Source of the DNA: an uncultured Clostridia bacterium
GTDB lineage: Bacteria > Bacillota > Clostridia > Christensenellales > CAG-1252
DNA length: 30,435 nt
Assembly (NCBI GenBank): GCA_946626795.1
Contig: CAMOUZ010000004.1
Location: 1 to 30,435 of the forward strand
Direction: 5' to 3'
Shown here piece by piece: positions 6,561 to 14,751 of the stretch. The notes beneath the pieces are model-generated. The model made no database searches. It was not told the origin of the DNA and saw only the letters and a list, made by a program, of their open reading frames with translations. Position 1 is the first letter of the stretch, and every line of letters begins with the position of its first letter. The translations under genes were made by a program, and so were the position numbers.

Positions 6561-7520
6561 ATGGACGCGGGACTTCTCTTTCAAAATGCGAAGATAAAGT
6601 CCAAAGAGGGAGAGCTCTTCGGCAAGGATAAGATGCAGCGCCTCATTGACGCCGTCACGGCGGAGGAAGCCTTGCGCGTATTGCAGGAAGGGGGCTATCC
6701 CGCGGGAGAGACCTATACCGACGTTTTGGCGGCGGCGGAGCGCGAAGCCACTCTCTTTTTCAAGAGCGCGGCGGTCTCGGGCTACGGTCTCGAACGCTTC
6801 CTTCTTTTGAATGATTATCACAATGCGAAGGTCGCCGCGAAGAAACATTATTTCGAGGCGAAGTCGGAGGCGTATAAGCCGGACGGACTTTCGGAAGCGA
6901 AGAAGATGGAAGACTGTCTCGAAAAGGAGGATTATTCCCCTCTCCCCGAGGAGATGGCGGATGCCTTCCGCGAGATCAAGAAACGCGCGGTCTCGGAGAG
7001 CCTCACCCCGTCTTTCGTCGACGTGACGCTGGACAAGGCGATGTTCCGAGCCGTTATGCGCGGCGTTTCCTCCTCGCACCCCGTCGTCAGGACGTATTTT
7101 ACCCGCCTTGCCGATTTTACGAATCTCGCCGTAGCGTATCGTGCGAAAAGGGCGGCTGTGCCTGTCGCCGCTTTCCGAGATATGCTCGTGACGGAAGGGG
7201 AGATCCCTTTGCGGGACGTCTTTAAGCTTTATGAGTTCGGCACGGAAGAAGGAGGGGAGAAGCTTTCTCTTTCCGGCGTTTATCGCGGCGCGCTTTCTCG
7301 GATCAAAGAGGGGGTAGCGGCTTTTGAGGCTTACGTGGACGACGCGCTCCTCGATCCCATTAAAAAAGCGCGCTATGATATGTTTTCGCCGGCGGCGGTC
7401 ATCGGGTTTTATCTCGGAAAATTGCGAGAGATAAAGAATGTCCGACTGATCTTCGCGAAGATCAATAACGGGCTTGATAAAGAGGTCATCAAGGTAAGAA
7501 TGAGGGAGCTTTATGTCTAA
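6561..7520 (+). CDS. ntpC: V-type ATPase subunit C (d/AC39 family)
   Basis: A 319-residue, mostly helical protein of the V-ATPase C/AC39 family, the funnel-shaped socket that joins the central stalk to the K ring. Family features are the N-terminal pattern GKDKMQRLIDAVTAEEALRVL, a middle FLLLNDYHNAKVAAKKHYF and the C-terminal GFYLGKLREIKNVRLIFAKI. The last follows the conserved R-x-I-x-N-V-R-x-I pattern. The length is slightly below the usual 330-350. It overlaps the start of the next gene by eight bases. Confidence 0.92.
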   Translation: MDAGLLFQNAKIKSKEGELFGKDKMQRLIDAVTAEEALRVLQEGGYPAGETYTDVLAAAEREATLFFKSAAVSGYGLERFLLLNDYHNAKVAAKKHYFEAKSEAYKPDGLSEAKKMEDCLEKEDYSPLPEEMADAFREIKKRAVSESLTPSFVDVTLDKAMFRAVMRGVSSSHPVVRTYFTRLADFTNLAVAYRAKRAAVPVAAFRDMLVTEGEIPLRDVFKLYEFGTEEGGEKLSLSGVYRGALSRIKEGVAAFEAYVDDALLDPIKKARYDMFSPAAVIGFYLGKLREIKNVRLIFAKINNGLDKEVIKVRMRELYV

Positions 7521-7851
7521 GAAAAGCAGTATTGCGGCGCTGGGCGATCAAGATACGGTCTTCGCCTTCAAAGCGGTGGGCGTGGACGCTTATGCGGTCA
7601 CAAATGAGACGGAGGGACGAGAGAAACTCCGTTTGCTCGCGCGCAATTACGACATCATATTCATTACGGAGCAGTTGGCGGAAGCGCTGCCCGACTTACT
7701 CGCGCGTTATAAGACGCGCGCCTTCCCCGCCGTGATCCCCGTCCCTTCTTCCAAGGGAAGCACGGGATACGGCAAGCGCTCCATCAAAGCGGACGTCGAA
7801 AAGGCGATCGGGACGGATATTTTGCAAATAGAGGAGAACGGAAATGGCTAA
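7513..7851 (+). CDS. ntpG: V-type ATPase subunit F (NtpG, central stalk)
   Basis: A 112-residue protein with the subunit F Rossmann-like fold pattern: IAALGDQDTVFAFKAVGVDAY at the start, then YDIIFITEQLAE, then PAVIPVPSSKGSTGYGKRSI. It binds the D subunit in the rotor shaft. It is named NtpG after its E. hirae counterpart, which sits in the same place between ntpC and ntpA; in archaeal naming it is subunit F. It overlaps ntpC by 8 bases and ntpA by 8 bases. Confidence 0.93.
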   Translation: MSKKSSIAALGDQDTVFAFKAVGVDAYAVTNETEGREKLRLLARNYDIIFITEQLAEALPDLLARYKTRAFPAVIPVPSSKGSTGYGKRSIKADVEKAIGTDILQIEENGNG

Positions 7852-9607
7852 TGGAAGAATCGTGAAAGTCGCAGGACCGCTCATCGTAGCGGAGAATATG
7901 GCGGACAGCAAGATGTATGACGTCGTGAAGGTCAGCCGCGAGGGTCTTATCGGTGAGATCATCGAGCTTCGCGGAGACAAAGCGTCGATACAGGTGTATG
8001 AAGAGACCAGCGGTCTCGGCGTGGGCGAAGACGTGGTCTCCACGGGCGAGCCGCTTTCCGTTGAGCTTGCGCCGGGGCTGATCGAGAGCATTTTCGACGG
8101 CATCCAGCGTCCTCTCGTCAAGATGAGAGATCTCTCGGGCGGAAGGATCGGCAGAGGCTTGCAAGTGGATTCTTTGGATCACGAGAGAAAATGGGAGTTC
8201 CTTCCGACGAAGAAGGTCGGCGACCTCGTGAAAGCGGGCGACGTCCTCGGCGTCGTGGAAGAGAATAGCCTCATCAAGCATAAGATCCTCGTGCCTTTCG
8301 GGATAGAGGGAAAAGTCCTCTCCATAGAGAGCGGCAAGAAGACCATCGTGGAGGAGATCGCGGTCATCGAGACCAAGGAGGGAAAGCGCTCCGTTTGTAT
8401 GCTTCAAAAATGGCCCGTGCGTCGCGCGCGTCCTATCAAGGAGAAGCTCTCGCCTTATATGCCGATGGTGACGGGTCAGCGCGTCATCGACACGCTTTTC
8501 CCCGTGGCGAAAGGCGGCGTCGCGGCGGTCCCCGGTCCTTTCGGAAGCGGCAAGACGGTCGTCCAGCATCAGCTTGCGAAATGGGCGGACGCGGATATCA
8601 TCGTCTATATCGGCTGCGGCGAACGCGGCAACGAGATGACGGACGTTTTGAATGAATTCCCGAGCCTCATCGACCCGAAATCCGGCGAGCCTTTGATGAA
8701 GCGCACGGTGCTCATCGCGAATACGTCGGATATGCCCGTGGCGGCGCGTGAAGCCTCCATATATACGGGTATCACCATTGCGGAGTATTTCCGTGATATG
8801 GGCTATAACGTCGCGATCATGGCGGATTCCACCTCCCGCTGGGCGGAAGCGCTCCGCGAAATGAGCGGCAGATTGGAAGAGATGCCCGGCGAAGAAGGTT
8901 ATCCCGCGTATCTGTCCAGCCGTTTGGCGGAGTTTTATGAGAGAGCGGGCATGGTAAAAGTGCTCGGGACGGAGGACGTCTCGGGCTCCATCACGGCGAT
9001 CGGCGCGGTGTCTCCTCCGGGCGGCGACCTCTCCGAGCCCGTCAGTCAGGCGACGCTCCGTATCGTGAAAGTCTTCTGGGGACTCTCCGCGCAGCTCGCG
9101 TATAAGAGACATTTCCCCGCCGTGGATTGGCTGACGAGTTATTCGCTTTACAGCGACAAGCTGAATGAATGGTTCGACCAAAACGTGGACGAGGATTGGG
9201 AGACACAGCGCGCGGCGGCGATGCGCATTCTGCAAGAGGAAGCCTCCCTCGACGAGATCGTCAGGCTCGTGGGTATGGACGCCCTCTCGCAGGAGGATCG
9301 CCTCACGATGGAGACCGCGAAGTCCATTCGCGAGGATTATCTCCACCAGAATGCCTTTCACGAAGTGGACACCTATGCGTCCTTGAAGAAACAGCATAAA
9401 ATGCTCCGTTTGATCCTTCTCTCCGACGAGCTCGGCAGAGACGCCCTTGCGGAGAGAGTGGATATCGAGGATATCCTCGCCCTTCCCGTCAGAGAGGAGA
9501 TCGGGCGCAGTAAGTATATTCCCGAGAGCGAGATGGAGAAATTCGACCTCATCGAAGAGAATCTGAAACAGTCTATGGCAGCGCTCATTTCCGAAGGAGA
9601 GATTTGA
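7844..9607 (+). CDS. ntpA: V-type ATPase catalytic subunit A
   Basis: A 587-residue catalytic subunit that hydrolyses or makes ATP at the A/B interface. The N-terminal beta barrel starts GRIVKVAGPLIVAENM. The Walker A loop GPFGSGKT is at residues 231-238, with Lys237 contacting phosphate. It is followed by GCGERGNEMTDVL, which carries the catalytic Glu, and by ADSTSRWAEALREMSGRLEEMP. The non-homologous insertion typical of A subunits (about residues 110-190) is present, separating it from F-type beta subunits. The length is the family norm. It is the sixth ATPase gene after ntpI in the operon, ending two bases before ntpB. Confidence 0.98.
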   Translation: MANGRIVKVAGPLIVAENMADSKMYDVVKVSREGLIGEIIELRGDKASIQVYEETSGLGVGEDVVSTGEPLSVELAPGLIESIFDGIQRPLVKMRDLSGGRIGRGLQVDSLDHERKWEFLPTKKVGDLVKAGDVLGVVEENSLIKHKILVPFGIEGKVLSIESGKKTIVEEIAVIETKEGKRSVCMLQKWPVRRARPIKEKLSPYMPMVTGQRVIDTLFPVAKGGVAAVPGPFGSGKTVVQHQLAKWADADIIVYIGCGERGNEMTDVLNEFPSLIDPKSGEPLMKRTVLIANTSDMPVAAREASIYTGITIAEYFRDMGYNVAIMADSTSRWAEALREMSGRLEEMPGEEGYPAYLSSRLAEFYERAGMVKVLGTEDVSGSITAIGAVSPPGGDLSEPVSQATLRIVKVFWGLSAQLAYKRHFPAVDWLTSYSLYSDKLNEWFDQNVDEDWETQRAAAMRILQEEASLDEIVRLVGMDALSQEDRLTMETAKSIREDYLHQNAFHEVDTYASLKKQHKMLRLILLSDELGRDALAERVDIEDILALPVREEIGRSKYIPESEMEKFDLIEENLKQSMAALISEGEI

Positions 9608-9609
9608 TT

Positions 9610-10995
9610 ATGGTGAAAGAATACAGAACGATACGTGAAGTCGTGGGTCCTTTGATGCTCGTGGAAGGCGTCAGCGGCGTGACCTATAACGAGCTTGTGG
9701 AGATCAGACAGGAAGACGGAAATATGCGCCGCGGCAAGGTCCTTGAAGTGAATGGAGACAAGGCGCTTGTTCAGCTTTTCGAGAATTCGCAAGGCTTGAA
9801 GATCAGCACGTCCAAGGCGCGTTTCCTCGGCAAGAGCATGGAGCTCGGCGTTTCCGCGGATATGCTCGGCAGAGTCTTCGACGGCATCGGCAGGACGAAG
9901 GACGGCGGTCCCGACATCCTCGCGGATAAATATCTCGACATCAACGGTCAGCCCATCAATCCGACGGCGCGTGACTATCCCGATGAGTTCATTCAGACGG
10001 GCGTCTCCGCCATCGACGGACTGAATACCCTCGTCAGAGGGCAGAAGCTTCCCGTGTTCAGCGCCTCCGGTCTTCCGCATGCGAATCTTGCGGCGCAGAT
10101 CGCGAGACAGGCGAAGGTCATCGGCTCGGACGAAGGAAATTTCGCCGTGGTGTTTGCCGCGGTGGGCATCACTTTCGAGGAAGCGGATTATTTCATTCAG
10201 GACTTTAAGCGCACGGGCGCGATCGACCGCACGGTGCTCTTTATGAATCTGGCGAATGACCCCGCCATCGAGCGTATCGCCACGCCGCGTATGGCGCTCA
10301 CGGCGGCGGAGTATCTCGCCTTTGAGAAAGGAATGCATGTCCTCGTCATCATCACGGACATCACGAACTATGCCGAGGCGCTTCGCGAAGTGTCCGCGGC
10401 GAGAAAGGAAGTCCCCGGCAGACGCGGATATCCCGGTTATCTTTATACCGATCTTGCCACGCTCTATGAGCGCGCGGGCCGCTTGAAGGGGAGCAAGGGC
10501 TCCATCACCGAGATCCCCATCCTCACGATGCCCGAGGACGATAAGACTCACCCGATTCCCGACCTTACGGGCTACATCACGGAAGGGCAGATCATCCTTT
10601 CGAGAGAGCTGCATAAGCGCGGCGTCGTGCCCCCCATCGACGTTTTGCCGTCCCTGTCCCGTTTGAAGGATAAAGGCATCGGAAAAGGAAAGACGAGGGA
10701 AGATCACGCCGATACGATGAATCAGCTCTTCGCCTGCTATGCGAGAGGAAAGGAATGCAAGGAGCTCGCCGCCATTCTCGGCGAGAGCGCCCTCACGGAA
10801 GTGGACAAACTTTATGCGAAGTTTGCGGGAGAGTTCGAGAAGCGTTACGTTTCGCAGGGCTTCAAAAAGAACCGCACGATCGAGGAGACCTTGGACATCG
10901 GTTGGGAGCTTTTGGGGATCCTGCCCCGTTCCGAGCTCAAACGTATCAAGGACGTTTATCTCGACAAATATTATAAGAAGGCGGAAGAGAAATAA
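9610..10995 (+). CDS. ntpB: V-type ATPase regulatory subunit B
   Basis: A 461-residue B subunit, homologous to A but lacking a Walker A loop (SASGLPHANLAAQIARQA replaces it), as in all B subunits. It completes the catalytic site with the Arg finger in the VLPSLSRLKDKGIG region. Other family blocks are GRVFDGIGRTKDGGP, NLANDPAIERIATPRMALTA and GSITEIPILTMPEDDKTHPI. ATG 9610 gives the typical start VKEYRTIREVVGPLMLVEGV. A TTG six bases earlier is possible but overlaps ntpA. The ntpA/ntpB junction is TGATTATG. Confidence 0.98.
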   Translation: MVKEYRTIREVVGPLMLVEGVSGVTYNELVEIRQEDGNMRRGKVLEVNGDKALVQLFENSQGLKISTSKARFLGKSMELGVSADMLGRVFDGIGRTKDGGPDILADKYLDINGQPINPTARDYPDEFIQTGVSAIDGLNTLVRGQKLPVFSASGLPHANLAAQIARQAKVIGSDEGNFAVVFAAVGITFEEADYFIQDFKRTGAIDRTVLFMNLANDPAIERIATPRMALTAAEYLAFEKGMHVLVIITDITNYAEALREVSAARKEVPGRRGYPGYLYTDLATLYERAGRLKGSKGSITEIPILTMPEDDKTHPIPDLTGYITEGQIILSRELHKRGVVPPIDVLPSLSRLKDKGIGKGKTREDHADTMNQLFACYARGKECKELAAILGESALTEVDKLYAKFAGEFEKRYVSQGFKKNRTIEETLDIGWELLGILPRSELKRIKDVYLDKYYKKAEEK

Positions 10996-11627
10996 TGGCT
11001 GTGGCGAGAGTGAATCCCACCCGCATGGAGCTTACGCGCCTGAAAGGGCGCTTGAAGACCGCGACGCGGGGACATAAGCTTTTAAAAGACAAGTCGGACG
11101 AGATGATCCGACAGTTTATGCTCCTCATCAAGCGCAACGTGGCGCTCCGCACCGAGGCGGAAGCGGCGCTGAAAAGCGTCCTTTCGGACTTTATGCTCGC
11201 GCGCGCGGTGTCCACGGACGCGGAGATCGAGGAGGCGGTGGCGGTCCCCGGGAAGAGCGTCAAAGTGACCTCGGGCTCCAAGAACGTGATGAGCGTGGAG
11301 GTGCCGAGTTTCATGGTGGAGGCGACGGAAGGGGGAGAGACCTATCCTTACAGCTTCGCGACGGTCACGGGCGAACTCGATCATTGTATCGGTGTGATGG
11401 GAGAGCTTTTGCCCCTTCTCATCGAGCTTGCCGAGGTGGAAAAGACCTGCAATATGCTCGCCGACGAGATCGAGAAGAACAGGCGGCGCGTAAATGCTCT
11501 GGAATACGTGATGATCCCCGAGTTCAAAGAGACCATTAAGTATATCACGATGAAGCTGGACGAGGCGGAACGCGCGAATACCATCCGCTTGATGAAAGTG
11601 AAGTCGATGATCGCCGGAAGAAACTGA
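10995..11627 (+). CDS. ntpD: V-type ATPase subunit D (rotor shaft)
   Basis: A 210-residue subunit D with the family N-terminus NPTRMELTRLKGRLKTATRG and paired long helices at both ends, which form the coiled-coil shaft inside the A3B3 head. A short Gly/Ser-containing middle (about residues 70-125) is the usual hairpin region. Its ATG shares one base with the ntpB stop (TAATG). It is the last ATPase gene. E. hirae continues with ntpH and ntpJ (K+ transport), which are absent here. Confidence 0.96.
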   Translation: MAVARVNPTRMELTRLKGRLKTATRGHKLLKDKSDEMIRQFMLLIKRNVALRTEAEAALKSVLSDFMLARAVSTDAEIEEAVAVPGKSVKVTSGSKNVMSVEVPSFMVEATEGGETYPYSFATVTGELDHCIGVMGELLPLLIELAEVEKTCNMLADEIEKNRRRVNALEYVMIPEFKETIKYITMKLDEAERANTIRLMKVKSMIAGRN

Positions 11628-11628
11628 T

Positions 11629-12621
11629 ATGAAGGCGGAAGTCGCGGTTTTTGAAGAAAGATTTACCTTGCAAGGCAGACGTTACGTTCGGGACGGACGT
11701 CTGTTTTTGAATGCCTCGGGCGGAAGCCTTTGCGGGCGTTTTCAAGGAGAGAAGCTTACGTTCCTCGTCGAAAGCGATTATACGGAGAAGAGTAGGAATG
11801 CTTATGTCCGCTTGACTGTGGACGGGAAAACGGGTAGACATAAGTTGCCGCGCGGGATAAAAGAGCTCAGCGTGACTTTGCCGCAGGGGAGGCACGATTT
11901 CGAGATCGTGAAACTCACGGAGAGCACGAATAATTCCTTTGCCGTCATCTCCGTCGAGACGGACGGCGTTTTCCTGCCGAAAGAGGAAAAGACGGGGCTG
12001 AAATTGGAGTTTATCGGAGATTCTGTCACCACGGGCTTCGGCGTGCTTGCGAAAGAGACGTACGGCGAGTATAAGACCAAAGAACAGGATTTCACGAAAG
12101 CCTTCCCTTATCTCACGGCGAAGGCGCTTTCCGCGGCGTACTGCGTGACGGCGGCTGGCGGTTGGCCGATCTATAAGTCCAAGTATGCGCCTTATGCGAT
12201 CCCCGATTACTATGAGAACGTCGATCTTTTGCGGAATGAAGAGAAATGGGATTTTTCCGCATACACCCCCGACGTCGTAGTCGTCACGCTCGGCACGAAT
12301 GACTTTTCTTATCTTGCGGATCTTCGCGGGGAGAAGGAAGAAGAGGAGAGGAGGGAGGTCCTCTCGCATTTCCTCACTTTTGTAAAAAGGCTGCTCGCGC
12401 TGTATCCCGCGGCGAAGATCGTGCTTTTTTACGGCTTCTTTGAGTACGCGGGTCTGGGGAAGATGACGAGGGAGGTCGTAAAGACGCTTGCCTCGCCTCG
12501 CGTCACTTGTCTCGAAACGCCGAGCGCCGCTTCTCTCGGGGACGTCCGCGCGGGGCATCCCGGGAAAAAGTCGCATGTTCTCGCGGCGAAGATCCTTACG
12601 GATTATCTGCGTAATTTGTAA
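11629..12621 (+). CDS. CE2-like SGNH/GDSL carbohydrate esterase, cytoplasmic
   Basis: A 330-residue two-domain esterase. The first 110 or so residues form a beta-rich domain like the jelly-roll of carbohydrate esterase family 2. It is followed by an SGNH hydrolase domain with GDSVTTGFG (Ser132), a Gly in AAGG, GTND (Asn224) and GHPGKKSH (His310). Family members remove acetyl groups from sugars or glycans. No signal peptide is seen, so it should act on an imported or internal acetylated substrate. The ATG is one base after the ntpD stop (TGATATG), so it is co-transcribed with the V-ATPase, an unexpected neighbour. It ends at a hairpin shared with the convergent rhaD. Other GDSL esterase roles, such as deacylation of antibiotics or lipids, cannot be excluded. 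Confidence 0.82.
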   Translation: MKAEVAVFEERFTLQGRRYVRDGRLFLNASGGSLCGRFQGEKLTFLVESDYTEKSRNAYVRLTVDGKTGRHKLPRGIKELSVTLPQGRHDFEIVKLTESTNNSFAVISVETDGVFLPKEEKTGLKLEFIGDSVTTGFGVLAKETYGEYKTKEQDFTKAFPYLTAKALSAAYCVTAAGGWPIYKSKYAPYAIPDYYENVDLLRNEEKWDFSAYTPDVVVVTLGTNDFSYLADLRGEKEEEERREVLSHFLTFVKRLLALYPAAKIVLFYGFFEYAGLGKMTREVVKTLASPRVTCLETPSAASLGDVRAGHPGKKSHVLAAKILTDYLRNL

Positions 12622-12646
12622 AAAAATCCCTTGCGCGCGCAAGGGA
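12620..12646 (-). terminator. Terminator after rhaD (weak in the other direction)
   Basis: TCCCTTGCGC (12627-12636) and GCGCAAGGGA (12637-12646) form a perfect palindrome that can fold into an 8-bp stem with a CGCG loop. On the minus strand it is followed by a run of seven U, ideal for ending the rha operon 40 bases after the rhaD stop. On the plus strand the tail is CTTCAAGGGACTGTTCTTTT, a poorer terminator for the esterase gene. A second AAGGGACT copy (12651-12658) could offer an alternative pairing. Confidence 0.72.
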
Positions 12647-12686
12647 CTTCAAGGGACTGTTCTTTTCTCGATAGTCTTCTTTTTTC

Positions 12687-13505
12687 TTATTTCAAATGAA
12701 GAAAATCCTTTCTGTATTTCACGCCGAAATGCTCCGCGAGCTTCACCATGTCTTCATCCTTGATGGTATTGATGCGGGGCAAATGCGCGGTGAGCATATA
12801 GATCTCGGCGGCTTTTTCCACGGTCTCGATGAGTCCGAAAGTCTCGTCCATATCCTTGCCCGCGCCGTATACGCCGTGCAACGCCCAGACCACCACACGG
12901 AAGTCTTTCATCTTCTTCGCCGTCGCTTCGCCGATCTCGTTCGTGCCGCAGAGCATCCAGGGGAGGACGCCCACGCCGTCGGGGAAGACGACGATGCATT
13001 CCGTGCACATCTCCCAAAGGGTGTGGGTGAATTTCGCTTCGTCGAGCTCGTGGACGTAATTCATCGCGAGGAGGTTCGTCGGGTGACAATGCATCACGAC
13101 GCGGTTTTTCGGGTCCGCTTCGAGCCTCGCCATATGGCTCATCATATGGGCGGGGAATTCGGACGTGAATTTGCCGCCGTCTTTGAAGCCCCAAAGGAGC
13201 TCGGCGGTCGTGCCGTCTTCCTTGATGCGGACGATGCCGAGATTGGTCTCGGGGTCGTCGTCCACGTTCTTGAAATATTTGCCCGTGCCCGTCACGATGA
13301 AGATCTTCCCGATGAGGGGCTTCGCGTCGAATCCCGTCGGGATCTCGCGGATCACCTTGGTGAGGTCAAGGTATTCCCCGACTTCTTTTTTGTCCAAAAG
13401 ATAGCTGATGTTGCCGCCGTTTCTTTCGTCCCAGCCCAGACGATACATATTCGCGGTGGTCTTGCGCATTTCGGTGACGAAACTTGCCGTCAAGATGTCT
13501 TTCAT
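12687..13505 (-). CDS. rhaD: Rhamnulose-1-phosphate aldolase
   Basis: A 272-residue class II (Zn) aldolase that splits L-rhamnulose 1-phosphate into dihydroxyacetone phosphate and L-lactaldehyde, the last step of L-rhamnose breakdown in the cytosol. The Zn ligands His139 and His141 (VVMHCHPTNL) and His210 (WALHGVYG), and the catalytic Glu116 (TSEFPAH), match E. coli RhaD His141, His143, His212 and Glu117 with an offset of one or two. NGGNISYLL near the N-terminus is the phosphate-binding loop. It follows rhaA with one base between stop and start; GGAGG precedes the ATG. It is the last gene of the operon. No lactaldehyde reductase or dehydrogenase gene is in the window. Confidence 0.97.
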   Translation of the reverse strand: MKDILTASFVTEMRKTTANMYRLGWDERNGGNISYLLDKKEVGEYLDLTKVIREIPTGFDAKPLIGKIFIVTGTGKYFKNVDDDPETNLGIVRIKEDGTTAELLWGFKDGGKFTSEFPAHMMSHMARLEADPKNRVVMHCHPTNLLAMNYVHELDEAKFTHTLWEMCTECIVVFPDGVGVLPWMLCGTNEIGEATAKKMKDFRVVVWALHGVYGAGKDMDETFGLIETVEKAAEIYMLTAHLPRINTIKDEDMVKLAEHFGVKYRKDFLHLK

Positions 13506-13506
13506 A

Positions 13507-14751
13507 TCATTTCCTCCCTTTAAGGACGGTCTTCTCGTAGTCTTGAACGTCGGTGTAATAGTCCTCTTTCAGCCCTTCGCGCGAGAGGTACTCCTCCCAA
13601 ACGTCGCCGAAAGGCAGGGTCTTCACCCTTTCTTGACAATACATAAGTTGCGTGAAATCCCCCTCGTCTTGGAGCGCCTTTAATGCGGCGTTGGGGAGGA
13701 GGAGGGCGTAAAGGAGCGCCTTCTCCATCGAGCGCTCGCCCGTCACCCAAGCCGAGATGCGGTTGATCGAAGCGTCGAAATAGTCCAGACCGATCTTCAC
13801 TTTCTCCGTCGCGTCGTTGCGGACGATCTCTTTCGCGATCTCTTTCAGCTCGTCCTCGAATAAGACCACGTGGTCGCTGTCCCAGCGGATGGGGCGGGTG
13901 ACGTGCAAGGCGACAGTGTCGTAGAAAGCGAGGAGCGAGGGGATCTTGTCCGAGACCACCTCGGTGGGATGATAGTGTCCGTTGTCCAAGAGACAGCAGA
14001 TCCCACGCGAAGCGGCGTAATTTTGATAAAATTCGTTATTGCCGACGGTGTAGCTCTCCACGCCGATGCCGAAGACCTTGCTTTCCACGGCGGGGGTCAC
14101 CCATTCTTTGTCGTAGTTTTCGAGCATTTCGTCCAAAGACTTCTTTAAACGGAGGCGGGGACCGAGTCGATCCGCGGGGACGTCCTTATAGCCGTCGGGG
14201 ATCCAGATATTCATTAAGCAAGGCTTCCCGAAAGCGCGTCCCATTTCCGCGGCGATCTCCAAAGAGCGCTTGCCGTGCTCCACCCAGAAAGTCCTCGTTT
14301 TTTCGTCCGGAGAGGAGAGGGAGAGCCCGTCTTTCATCTTCGGATGGGCGAAGAAAGTCGGGTTAAAATCCACGCCGTCACAGCCGATCTTTTTGGCGAA
14401 ATCCACCCAGGGTTTGAAGTGTTTATAGCTATAAGCGTCACGATCCAAAAGTCCCTTGTCGGTCCCTAGAAAAGCATAGCAAGCATGGACGTTGAGGCGC
14501 TTCTTTCCGGGCATCAAAGAGAAAGCCTTTTCGATGTCTTGGAGAAGCTCTTCCGGCGTGCGCGCCCGCCCGAGGTAATTCCCCGTGGTCTGGATGCCGC
14601 CCGAGAGCGAATCGGCGCCGTCGAAGCCGAGCACGTCGTCTCCCTGCCAGCAATGGACGGAGATGGGGATCTCTTTCAGTCGAAGCAGAGCTTCTTCCGT
14701 GTCCACGCCGAAGGAGCGATAGATCTCTTTCGCACTTTCGTATCTCGTCAT
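13507..14751 (-). CDS. rhaA: L-rhamnose isomerase
   Basis: A 414-residue L-rhamnose isomerase converting L-rhamnose to L-rhamnulose. The N-terminal VHCWQGDDVLGFD and NYLGRARTPEEL blocks are characteristic. Metal-site residues line up with E. coli RhaA at a constant offset of 11: Glu223, Asp256, His283 and Asp323 for one site, and His259, Asp291 and Asp293 for the other (motifs CLLDNGHYHPTE and HVTRPIRWDSDH). The length is the family norm. The start overlaps the rhaB stop by four bases, so translation is coupled. Confidence 0.97.
   Translation of the reverse strand: MTRYESAKEIYRSFGVDTEEALLRLKEIPISVHCWQGDDVLGFDGADSLSGGIQTTGNYLGRARTPEELLQDIEKAFSLMPGKKRLNVHACYAFLGTDKGLLDRDAYSYKHFKPWVDFAKKIGCDGVDFNPTFFAHPKMKDGLSLSSPDEKTRTFWVEHGKRSLEIAAEMGRAFGKPCLMNIWIPDGYKDVPADRLGPRLRLKKSLDEMLENYDKEWVTPAVESKVFGIGVESYTVGNNEFYQNYAASRGICCLLDNGHYHPTEVVSDKIPSLLAFYDTVALHVTRPIRWDSDHVVLFEDELKEIAKEIVRNDATEKVKIGLDYFDASINRISAWVTGERSMEKALLYALLLPNAALKALQDEGDFTQLMYCQERVKTLPFGDVWEEYLSREGLKEDYYTDVQDYEKTVLKGRK

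Noticed and set aside
7784..10707. Long minus-strand frames opposite ntpA and ntpB
   Set aside because: Shadows in codon register with two of the most conserved genes in the window.
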